The notes below the pieces were generated by a model. The model was not told where the DNA came from. It did not search any database and saw only the letters and a program-made list of their open reading frames with translations. From NCBI GenBank assembly GCA_944392065.1, contig CALXVO010000071.1, positions 1 to 6,196 of the forward strand: a stretch of 6,196 bases of DNA, in the 5' to 3' direction. A program made the translations under genes and the position numbers. Positions 1-4,108 of this stretch are shown here, in pieces. The stretch is from an uncultured Clostridia bacterium. Its GTDB lineage: Bacteria; Bacillota; Clostridia; TANB77; CAG-508. Within the stretch, counting starts at the first letter, position 1. Each line of letters begins with the position of its first letter.

Positions 1-10
1 TTTTGCATTA

Positions 11-35
11 AAAAAGACATACTATTTCTAGTATG
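11..35 (-). terminator. Rho-independent terminator of the coiled-coil gene
   Basis: A perfect 7-bp stem (18-24 with 29-35) with a 4-nt loop is followed on the minus strand by TCTTTTTT. The stop codon of the coiled-coil gene (TAG, 30-28) lies inside the hairpin, so the last codons form part of the terminator stem. The U-tract follows only in the minus direction, so it ends leftward transcription. Confidence 0.8.
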
Positions 36-351
36 CCCTTCTTAGTTTCTTTTTGTCTAGGCTTGATACTTTCAAGTCTATCTTGTTTAGGCCCATAGCT
101 ACAGATTCAATCTGATTTTCTATGGATTCAAGTTTTGAATCTATCCTATCAAGACGTAAATCTATCTTGTCAAGACGGTTTTCTATTCTGTCAAATTTTG
201 TTTCCACCTTGTCAAGTCTTGATTCGATTTTATCAAAACGTGAATCCATTTTACCTATGGTTTCAGATAAATTTGTTACGGTTTCTGTTAGGTTTCCTAC
301 AGTTTCCGTAATACCTGTTAATAGTTGCATTATTTGTTTTTCGTTTTCCAT
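28..351 (-). CDS. Small heptad-repeat coiled-coil protein (107 aa)
   Basis: I do not recognise a named family. From about residue 34 to 100 the protein is almost entirely heptads of the form R-x-D-K-I-E-x, with I/L/V/F at the a and d positions and charged residues elsewhere. This predicts one long, probably oligomeric, parallel coiled coil. The N-terminal 30 residues carry a milder T/N-rich heptad (ITETVGNLTETV). There is no signal peptide, no hydrophobic segment and no cysteine, so a soluble scaffold, adaptor or oligomerisation protein is likely. The start is supported by AGAGG 8 nt upstream of the ATG. It has its own promoter (397-425) and terminator (11-35), so it is monocistronic. Similar repeat proteins are common in Firmicutes phages and plasmids, but sequence alone gives no function. 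Confidence 0.85.
   Translation of the reverse strand: MENEKQIMQLLTGITETVGNLTETVTNLSETIGKMDSRFDKIESRLDKVETKFDRIENRLDKIDLRLDRIDSKLESIENQIESVAMGLNKIDLKVSSLDKKKLRRAY
119..244 (-). repeat. Six tandem 21-bp degenerate repeats in the coiled-coil gene
   Basis: Six consecutive 21-nt units (119-139, 140-160, 161-181, 182-202, 203-223, 224-244) each begin TC(T/C/G) on the plus strand and share a (T/A)TCAA core. Each encodes one heptad of the coiled coil. The nucleotide similarity suggests growth by tandem duplication, with copy number able to change by slippage or recombination in steps of seven residues. Confidence 0.75.
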
Positions 352-396
352 GGTGTTTTCCTCTTTTCTGTCAATTCCGCTATAATCCTATATAGC

Positions 397-425
397 ATTA
401 TATCATTTCCATTGCGTTATTACAA
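397..425 (-). promoter_or_regulatory. Sigma-70-type promoter for the coiled-coil gene
   Basis: On the minus strand, -35 TTGTAA (425-420), a 17-nt spacer, then -10 TATAAT (402-397) preceded by TG one base upstream (extended -10). It lies about 45 nt upstream of the start codon and just downstream of the preceding operon's terminator, which fits an independent unit. Confidence 0.75.
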
Positions 426-440
426 TGAATTTTAGAACGC

Positions 441-470
441 AAAGGGCAGACTGTTTTCAATCTGCCCTCT
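441..470 (-). terminator. Terminator closing the left operon
   Basis: Perfect 7-bp stem GGGCAGA/TCTGCCC (444-450 with 461-467) with a 10-nt loop, flanked by A-rich sequence on one side and T-rich on the other. It sits directly after the stop of the 64-aa gene. The U-tract is short in the minus direction (TTTGCGTTCT), so termination may be partial. In the plus direction the hairpin is followed by TCTTTTC, so it could act bidirectionally. I see no other terminator between here and the promoter at 2567-2595. Confidence 0.6.
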
Positions 471-480
471 TTTCGGACTT

Positions 481-675
481 TTACTCATGCTTATTGTAAG
501 CAGCTTCTAACAACTTTTCTATCTCATCGAGATAATCAAAAATTGTCTGATTGTGCCTATCAATGGCATAAAGATACTCAAGCGTTGCATTCTCAAGTTT
601 GCTCTTCGCTCTCTCAAGCGCAAGTTTGGTATCCTTACACGCCAGCATTAAGTCCTTGCGTTCTTTGTCGTTCAC
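481..675 (-). CDS. Small helical protein, GTG start (64 aa)
   Basis: Unrecognised. The protein is highly charged, with K/E/D/R throughout and regularly spaced L/A/I/Y (LMLACKDTKLALERAKSKL, then a more acidic C-terminal helix). A single helical hairpin or short coiled coil is likely, with no membrane segment. The GTG start is chosen because a near-perfect anti-16S match, AAGGAGGTGA (692-683 on the minus strand), lies just upstream. It is the last gene of the left operon: tRNA-like element A ends 58 nt before its start and the terminator hairpin follows its stop within 14 nt. Confidence 0.8.
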   Translation of the reverse strand: MNDKERKDLMLACKDTKLALERAKSKLENATLEYLYAIDRHNQTIFDYLDEIEKLLEAAYNKHE

Positions 676-733
676 GGAGTCTTCACCTCCTTCCCGACTA
701 TATTAGACAGTTTTGTGTCGTGTCTAGGACAAG

Positions 734-797
734 AGGCACATAACGGAATTGAACCGTCCTAGTATGAACCTATTCACACCTTCCCCAGATTGTGCCT
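734..797 (-). ncRNA. tRNA-like element A (64 nt, no usable anticodon loop)
   Basis: Seen on the minus strand: a perfect 7-bp acceptor-like stem AGGCACA/TGTGCCT (797-791 with 740-734) and a T arm with 5-bp stem GACGG/CCGTT (one G-U pair) around the consensus T loop TTCAATT (758-742). One extra A separates the T stem from the acceptor 3' strand. A weak 3-bp mini-arm (TCT-GGGGA-AGG) sits in the D position. The anticodon position holds a 6-7 bp hairpin with tetraloop TAGG instead of a 7-nt loop with U33. At 64 nt it is about 10 nt shorter than a normal tRNA. CCA is not encoded. It begins 9 nt after the stop of the 51-aa gene. Acceptor plus T arm is the part RNase P and RNase Z recognise, so a processing role is possible, while a decoding tRNA is unlikely. 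Confidence 0.6.
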
Positions 798-806
798 AGT
801 GCGTCC

Positions 807-962
807 TTAGAAGAAATTGCACAGATTTTCTTCCTCGTACTCTCTCCATTGATGAGAAAAATCTTCACGCCTGGAAGTAGTATATACTTCTTTACGGTCT
901 GAGGACAGAAAATCGTCAAGAAATTTGTCAATGTCTGCTTGAATATTTGCCTTTTTAGACAT
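807..962 (-). CDS. Small acidic protein, MSKK start (51 aa)
   Basis: Unrecognised. The start is the ATG at 962-960, because AAGGAG lies at optimal spacing upstream. The same frame is open further upstream to 1085, but that extension reads through tRNA-like element B and has no ribosome site, so I reject it. The protein opens MSKKANIQADIDKFLDDFL, a short amphipathic helix, and ends in an aromatic and acidic tail (HQWREYEEENLCNFF). It shares the MSKK opening with the upstream 214-aa gene. It sits between tRNA-like elements B (79 nt upstream) and A (9 nt downstream) in the left operon. Confidence 0.75.
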   Translation of the reverse strand: MSKKANIQADIDKFLDDFLSSDRKEVYTTSRREDFSHQWREYEEENLCNFF

Positions 963-1041
963 AGTTATCTCCTTACACTTATAATCATTAGTAAATAAGC
1001 CCATCCCTAGAGTGAATGAGCTATGATTGATAGTTACGAAA

Positions 1042-1089
1042 TGCCATGGGCGGAATTGAACCGCCTCATGCCCCTTTTGGCTCATGGCA
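1042..1089 (-). ncRNA. tRNA-like element B (48 nt, two-arm)
   Basis: On the minus strand a perfect 7-bp stem TGCCATG/CATGGCA (1089-1083 with 1048-1042) encloses a perfect T arm, stem GGCGG/CCGCC with T loop TTCAATT. The T stem abuts the acceptor 3' strand with no gap, as in real tRNA. The remaining 17 nt hold only a small GCC/GGC hairpin, so there is no room for both a D and an anticodon arm. It lies 14 nt after the stop of the 214-aa gene and 79 nt before the 51-aa gene. The geometry matches an acceptor/T-arm minihelix. It cannot decode. Confidence 0.58.
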
Positions 1090-1103
1090 ATGGTACAGAG
1101 GTT

Positions 1104-1748
1104 TTAGTTCTCATATACCGTCATGGACAGAGTATTGTCCTCGTTTACAGTAACAACGCCCTTGTCAACTACTACATACTGAAGGAAAGCCAACATAAAG
1201 ATTTCTTTAAACTGATTAGCTTTTTTGTTCGCCACATAGTTACCCTCTTTTTTAGCTTTTCCGTTTGCTTTACGGGATCCAGAACAACGAACGGCCATAA
1301 TTTGTGCAAACTTGCTAGTGGTGGATTCAGTTGTAATGCACCCAATTTCTACAAGGAACGGATGGATTGCGCTTGTGAGTGCAGACATTTCACCTTTTTT
1401 CATTGCAGATTCATAGCCTTCAAAAAGAGAATCAGGAAGCATGGACATAGCCGCCTTATAAGCATTCTTATATGGCTCAAGTTCTTTTTTCTGCGCTTCA
1501 GACAATGCCCGTAATTCTTTATTAAGCGGTGCAATGTCATACTTGCGAATAACCTCATCAGTCGGGATCCCCGCGTCAATATCATTTTGACGGTTTTCAA
1601 GCATGGTATCCAGTTTAGACTGAACCTCTGCTTTTTTCTCTTTATAAGAGTTGTTGATTGCGTCGATTTTAGACATGGCAATATGGAATGCGGACAGAGT
1701 GGACAGACTTTCAGCGTTGATTGTTCCGAAATTAACTTTTTTAGACAT
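1104..1748 (-). CDS. Hypothetical protein with charged coiled-coil half (214 aa)
   Basis: The largest gene in the window, and not one I recognise. After MSKKVNFGTI, residues about 20-110 are helix-forming and rich in K/E/A (YKEKKAEVQSKLDTMLENR; LNKELRALSEAQKKELEPY), suggesting a coiled-coil or helical bundle. Residues 110-150 look globular (SMLPDSLFEGYESAMKKGEM). Residues 155-180 form a basic K/R/N/G-rich patch (GSRKANGKAKKEGNYVANKK) that could bind nucleic acid. The C-terminus is hydrophobic then beta-like (FMLAFLQYVVVDKGVV), but that segment is too short and mixed to be a clear membrane helix. The start is supported by a purine-rich AGGGAAGGGAAA just upstream. tRNA-like element C lies 98 nt upstream and element B 14 nt downstream. 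A phage or plasmid structural or nucleic-acid-binding role is possible but unproven. Confidence 0.85.
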   Translation of the reverse strand: MSKKVNFGTINAESLSTLSAFHIAMSKIDAINNSYKEKKAEVQSKLDTMLENRQNDIDAGIPTDEVIRKYDIAPLNKELRALSEAQKKELEPYKNAYKAAMSMLPDSLFEGYESAMKKGEMSALTSAIHPFLVEIGCITTESTTSKFAQIMAVRCSGSRKANGKAKKEGNYVANKKANQFKEIFMLAFLQYVVVDKGVVTVNEDNTLSMTVYEN

Positions 1749-1786
1749 AGTATTTCCCTTCCCTACTTCACTTTTCCGTGTTCGTT

Positions 1787-1812
1787 CCGTCTATCTCAAG
1801 ACGGCCTTTTTT
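1787..1812 (+). terminator. Terminator-shaped hairpin on the strand opposite the left operon
   Basis: Perfect 6-bp stem CCGTCT/AGACGG (1787-1792 with 1799-1804), 6-nt loop, then CCTTTTTT on the plus strand. Read in the plus direction this is a good intrinsic terminator, yet no plus-strand gene precedes it. In the minus transcript it is a hairpin preceded by an A-tract in the leader of the 214-aa gene. It could block antisense transcription, or act only as 5'-UTR structure. Confidence 0.45.
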
Positions 1813-1846
1813 AATTTTAGTTGGTTTTATGGCATTATTGCCAAAA

Positions 1847-1906
1847 GGACATTGTGGGAGTCGAACCCACTTATACACTTGTATAACTTTCCATCTGAAA
1901 ATGTCC
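1847..1906 (-). ncRNA. tRNA-like element C (60 nt, reduced cloverleaf)
   Basis: On the minus strand a perfect 7-bp acceptor-like stem GGACATT/AATGTCC (1906-1900 with 1853-1847; an A-T pair extends it to 8) encloses a perfect T arm, GTGGG/CCCAC around TTCGACT (1870-1854). The T arm abuts the acceptor with no gap. The D position has a 3-bp mini-arm TTC-AGATG-GAA. The anticodon position has a 6-bp hairpin TTATAC/GTATAA with tetraloop AAGT, and the variable loop has zero length. No 7-nt anticodon loop with U33 can be drawn. It follows the candidate large RNA and precedes the 214-aa gene. It parallels element A arm for arm. Confidence 0.62.
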
Positions 1907-2177
1907 TAACTTTTTACTATCGCCAGCATAGGAATTGTCAAAAGTCAGACCTCACCTATTACAACTCTTGTTCGGATGGGACTTTCACCCTGGAAGCGTG
2001 CCAAAATCCTTGTAAAAGGATCCACTTCCCCCGCCATGCGTTGTTGCCTTGCCGACTATGGCTACTTTGCCCCTTCTAGCCGTCACCATAGTTTTATACA
2101 GTTTTCTGGACACTGTACAGCCTTTTATTATGTAATACAACATACTTTAAACTTGCTATATTGTAAAATATTTCTTA

Positions 2178-2332
2178 TTTATGCGCTTTTCTCCGCCTAG
2201 TCAACTTTTCAACCCGAAAATATTTAAGTCATGCATGGACTCGAACCATGTAACCTCATAACCCACTATTTTTCCCCTATCTTAAAATCAGCCTACTTTA
2301 TTGAGAAATAACCGATTGATTGAGCGCATAAA
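2178..2332 (-). other. Long-range 10-bp stem domain within the candidate RNA
   Basis: Segments 2178-2187 (TTTATGCGCT) and 2323-2332 (AGCGCATAAA) are exact reverse complements across 135 nt. The enclosed sequence holds the T-arm minihelix D (2227-2263) and a TTATT/AATAA hairpin (2298-2311), so the domain can fold as a multibranch junction. A 10-bp perfect match including GCGC is unlikely by chance in sequence this AT-rich. Confidence 0.5.
2227..2263 (-). ncRNA. tRNA-like minihelix D (37 nt) embedded in the candidate RNA
   Basis: On the minus strand a perfect 5-bp T stem CATGG/CCATG surrounds the fully canonical T loop TTCGAGT (2250-2234). Immediately 3' is CATGACT, which pairs with GGTTATG (2263-2257) in a 7-bp stem with two G-U pairs. 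Only six nucleotides (AGGTTA) link the acceptor 5' strand to the T stem, so there is no D or anticodon arm. I found no 5' partner at full tRNA distance. It is the most reduced of the four elements and could be a genuine minihelix or a T-loop module used for tertiary contacts in the larger RNA. Confidence 0.5.
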
Positions 2333-2566
2333 AAATACTTTATTTCCATTATATAGTAGTATTCTCCATACTTTATGTATTTACTTTTCAATGTTCTATG
2401 TACTATAGTACGTTTCACCGTACTATATACTTTTATTATATTTCCGTTTCATTCTCACGGCGTGAAATATAATATCTAATTGCTAAACAAAACTGATTGA
2501 CTAGAATAAACACTGAAAAGAATTTTCGATAATGTGTTTTGTCGTTCGTTGTTTTGTTATGTCTGT

Positions 2567-2595
2567 ATTATATACTAATTAAAATTAAAAAACAA
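2567..2595 (-). promoter_or_regulatory. Promoter of the left operon and candidate RNA
   Basis: On the minus strand, -35 TTGTTT (2595-2590), a 17-nt spacer and a perfect -10 TATAAT (2572-2567). The -35 is only half consensus. Transcription would start near 2560, right before the hairpin-rich region. A-tracts lie upstream (2615-2637). It is the only good minus-strand promoter I see to the right of the left-arm genes. Confidence 0.6.
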
Positions 2596-2733
2596 GCGAA
2601 TATAAGCATGTTTTAAAAAAGATTTTAAAAAGGCAAAAAGCTAGTGTTTATGCGGTTTTGCGGGACATTTTAGTAATAATTATTATTTTAAAAAACTATA
2701 ATTTTTTTAAGTTTTAAAAGGGGGATCCCGGGG

Positions 2734-2868
2734 GTGGTTAAAACTAGGAAAAGACTTGGCTTTGCTTATTCCCGGGCAAGGAGATTTATCTACACACCAA
2801 CTGAAAAAATGACGATATCACCCCTATCAAACCCAAATCTCGCAGCATTTATCGAAAAATTACCGTAA
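2734..2868 (+). CDS. Possible small basic protein, GTG start (44 aa), low confidence
   Basis: Unrecognised. It opens VVKTRKRLGFAYSRARRF, very basic (R/K about one in three), and ends SNPNLAAFIEKLP. The GTG has an AGGGGG Shine-Dalgarno-like run about 9 nt upstream, and the frame is open from 2692. Local GC content is clearly higher than in the flanks, and the first two thirds sit in a stretch with two CCCGGG palindromes (2727-2732 and 2771-2776). It could be a real small basic protein, the 3' remnant of a transferred gene, or a structured non-coding island. No promoter is evident. Confidence 0.3.
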   Translation: MVKTRKRLGFAYSRARRFIYTPTEKMTISPLSNPNLAAFIEKLP

Positions 2869-3069
2869 ATAACACAGAAAATTTATAAAATTATCAAAAA
2901 ATTCAATCAATTTATTCATCTCATCCACAGACATACTAAATCACAAAATTTCACATAAAAACTACAAAAATCATCTCATTACTACTCACATATCACTCCA
3001 ACCTACCAACAATTCACATTCAGCCTTAAAATATCTATAAAATAACCACATTTTACTTAAATTTATATC
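2869..3069. other. Gene-free, strongly strand-asymmetric intergenic DNA
   Basis: No supportable gene, RNA or large hairpin here. Counting by eye, positions 2881-3120 contain 3 G and 55 C on the plus strand. A 9-nt direct repeat TCATCTCAT occurs at 2916-2924 and 2971-2979. On the minus strand a 24-codon frame (MSVDEMNKLIEFF...) has no ribosome site and is not called. The segment separates the leftward and rightward promoters. Confidence 0.6.
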
Positions 3070-3120
3070 AAAATCTCATAAATTTACTAAAAAATACACA
3101 AAAATACTCGAAAATACCCC
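3070..3120 (+). repeat. Helically phased A-tracts upstream of a promoter
   Basis: A-tracts begin at 3070, 3080, 3089, 3100 and 3111, about one DNA turn apart. The last three are contained in exact 10-nt tandem units that share AAAATAC (3091-3100, 3101-3110, 3111-3120). Phased A-tracts bend DNA. Ending 10 bp before the -35 box, they could act as a curved UP-like activating element. The AAAATAC units could also be protein-binding iterons. Confidence 0.55.
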
Positions 3121-3129
3121 AACTTCACC

Positions 3130-3158
3130 TTTACAACGTCAAAAATAGCTGTTATAAT
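3130..3158 (+). promoter_or_regulatory. Strong promoter for the membrane-protein gene
   Basis: -35 TTTACA (3130-3135), 17-nt spacer, -10 TATAAT (3153-3158) with an extended TG (TGTTATAAT). This is a near-consensus sigma-70-type promoter. The start site is expected near 3165, about 300 nt before the next gene, which implies a long leader or a separate small RNA. Confidence 0.75.
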
Positions 3159-3164
3159 CCTTAT

Positions 3165-3463
3165 AGAGAGCCTAAACACGTTATATAAAGGTATCATGAG
3201 CAAACCCTTATAAATGAACAGAAAATCCCCTATTTTCTTTATTTTTTATACTCAAAGGCTCTCACATTTTAAAAGATACTTCAATCTAATGTTATAACTT
3301 CAAATTTCCTCTGTTTTTATGTTCAGTAGCATATAAATGGAGGAAATAATACGTTTCAACGTGTTTAAAAGCATTAAAATGGATTAAAATTAACAATTTT
3401 CGACCATTTCTTCTAGTTTTAAGCTCATTTTAACCGTTTATACCCATTACAAAGGAAAAAATC
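3165..3463 (+). promoter_or_regulatory. 300-nt leader with potential secondary structure
   Basis: The predicted transcript opens with GAGAGCCT (3166-3173), an exact complement of AGGCTCTC at 3256-3263, giving an 8-bp closing stem around 82 nt. Inside are a weaker TAAAGGT/ACCCTTA pairing and a 6-bp GAAAAT/ATTTTC hairpin (3221-3226 with 3232-3237). The hairpin is followed by TTTATTTTTT, so it could act as a weak terminator or attenuator. This may be a cis-regulatory leader or a small RNA of about 100 nt ending near 3270. It matches no riboswitch class I know. A five-codon frame (MSKPL, 3196-3213) with weak AAAGG in front could be a leader peptide, but I do not call it. Confidence 0.45.
3377..3409 (+). 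promoter_or_regulatory. Two-tier hairpin shortly upstream of the membrane-protein gene
   Basis: AAATGG/CCATTT (3377-3382 with 3404-3409) encloses a symmetrical 3+3-nt internal loop and AAAATT/AATTTT (3386-3391 with 3395-3400) with a 3-nt loop. It lies 54 nt before the start codon and outside the ribosome site. Low GC makes it weak as RNA. As DNA it is an imperfect palindrome that could bind a protein. Confidence 0.35.
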
Positions 3464-4045
3464 ATGAAAAACGACCAAAAATTACAAGATTTCACATCTA
3501 AAACATCAAAAAACACAAAAAATCATCAAAACTCATCATCTTCCACTTCTTCACAAGAGAAACTCACATTATCAGTACCGAATCCACAAATTTACATCTC
3601 AAAATCCAAAAATAAGTTAAAAACTACGAAATTCTTTCAAAAAACGTTAAGATCACAGGTAGTTTTCGTATTTTTACTAGTATTTTTCATAATAAGTGTC
3701 GTTATAGCAGCTTCAAACGTAAAAATTAAGCAAATAAATAAGAAACTCAATGAAGATAATTTAGCAATATACGAAATAGTAGAAGTTTTAAACGTATCCA
3801 GGAAAGTAAACGGTAGACAGATCAAGTATTTAAAGAGTTTAATAGAAGAAAACAATGTGTATTTAAGTCCATTGTATGCTTCAAACATTTCAGATGAAGT
3901 ATATGAAGATTATAAAGAAACAATGGAAAAGTTTCATAAGATAGATTACAATGCGGTATTAGACCAATTTTTAAATGAAGATTATAACACACAGCTATAT
4001 GATAAGAGACAACAAGAAGAAGAGAACGCATATAAAGGGCAATAG
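3464..4045 (+). CDS. Single-pass membrane protein with disordered basic N-terminus (193 aa)
   Basis: Unrecognised. Residues 1-60 are low-complexity and rich in K, N, S and T (a run of serines near 24-30) and are probably disordered. A basic patch (KSKNKLKTTKFFQKTLR, about 47-63) precedes one hydrophobic helix at about 66-83 (VVFVFLLVFFIISVVIAA). By the positive-inside rule the N-terminus should be cytoplasmic and the acidic, helical C-terminal 110 residues outside. The C-terminal part has coiled-coil-like stretches (IKQINKKLNEDN) and ends in a charged tail (KRQQEEENAYKGQ). There is no signal-peptidase site or lipobox. The start is supported by AAAGGA 8 nt upstream. It is transcribed alone from 3130-3158 to the terminator at 4109. 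The first ~180 nt of the gene share the G-poor bias of the upstream region, and the rest do not. Confidence 0.85.
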   Translation: MKNDQKLQDFTSKTSKNTKNHQNSSSSTSSQEKLTLSVPNPQIYISKSKNKLKTTKFFQKTLRSQVVFVFLLVFFIISVVIAASNVKIKQINKKLNEDNLAIYEIVEVLNVSRKVNGRQIKYLKSLIEENNVYLSPLYASNISDEVYEDYKETMEKFHKIDYNAVLDQFLNEDYNTQLYDKRQQEEENAYKGQ

Positions 4046-4108
4046 CTTACTTATTATATAGAATATATTTACTTTAATATAAAATAAAAACAAAATAAAT
4101 CAACCCAA

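Larger units (their letters stand above)
1910..2560 (-). ncRNA. Candidate large structured noncoding RNA (~650 nt)
   Basis: There is no credible gene on either strand here, but it follows a minus-strand promoter (2567-2595) and is dense in perfect hairpins. These are 10 bp (2464-2473 with 2436-2445) capped by an inner CCGT/ACGG, 9 bp (2404-2412 with 2419-2427), 5 bp (2358-2362 with 2368-2372), 5 bp (2298-2302 with 2307-2311), and TACAG/CTGTA (2098-2118). A 10-bp long-range stem joins 2178-2187 to 2323-2332. Toward its 3' end the RNA is more GC-rich: a 7-bp GGAAGTG/CGCTTCC stem encloses an ATCCTT/AAGGAT hairpin, then a GGGTGAAAGTCCC hairpin. The 3' boundary is unclear, because element C follows directly with no terminator. 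From memory, the phage-borne ROOL and GOLLD RNA classes are of similar size and often lie near tRNAs. I cannot confirm membership by eye. Confidence 0.5.

Noticed and set aside
734..797. Calling element A a tRNA-Pro(AGG)
   Set aside because: AGG falls in a tetraloop of a fully paired hairpin. No 7-nt loop with U33 can be drawn, and the D arm is almost absent.
807..1085. 92-aa minus-strand frame starting upstream of the 51-aa gene
   Set aside because: The extra N-terminus reads through tRNA-like element B and has no ribosome site. The internal MSKK start has AAGGAG at good spacing.
1023..1514. 163-aa plus-strand frame opposite the 214-aa gene
   Set aside because: Antisense shadow of a well-supported minus gene. 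The product is C/F/H-rich without domain features, and there is no Shine-Dalgarno.
1960..2000. GGGTGAAAGTCCC motif resembling part of a group II intron
   Set aside because: No reverse transcriptase, no GUGYG 5' end, and no domain V I could assemble nearby. Kept only as a hairpin of the candidate RNA.
1651..2200. Plus-strand frames of 142 and 74 aa across the structured region
   Set aside because: They overlap element C, the GC-rich end of the candidate RNA and the start of the 214-aa gene. There is no ribosome site or promoter and the composition is not protein-like.
2721..2732. GGATCCCGGG looking like a cloning polylinker
   Set aside because: It does not match the standard BamHI-SmaI polylinker order, and no vector sequence surrounds it. 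Adjacent restriction palindromes can occur by chance.
2865..2940. 24-aa minus-strand frame MSVDEMNKLIEFFDNF...
   Set aside because: It is short, has no Shine-Dalgarno, and sits in sequence whose bias alone makes stop-free stretches.
3196..3297. Leader frames MSKPL and MNRKSPIFFIFY... separated by one in-frame stop
   Set aside because: Only a weak AAAGG at tight spacing for the first and none for the second. Mentioned with the leader but not called as genes.
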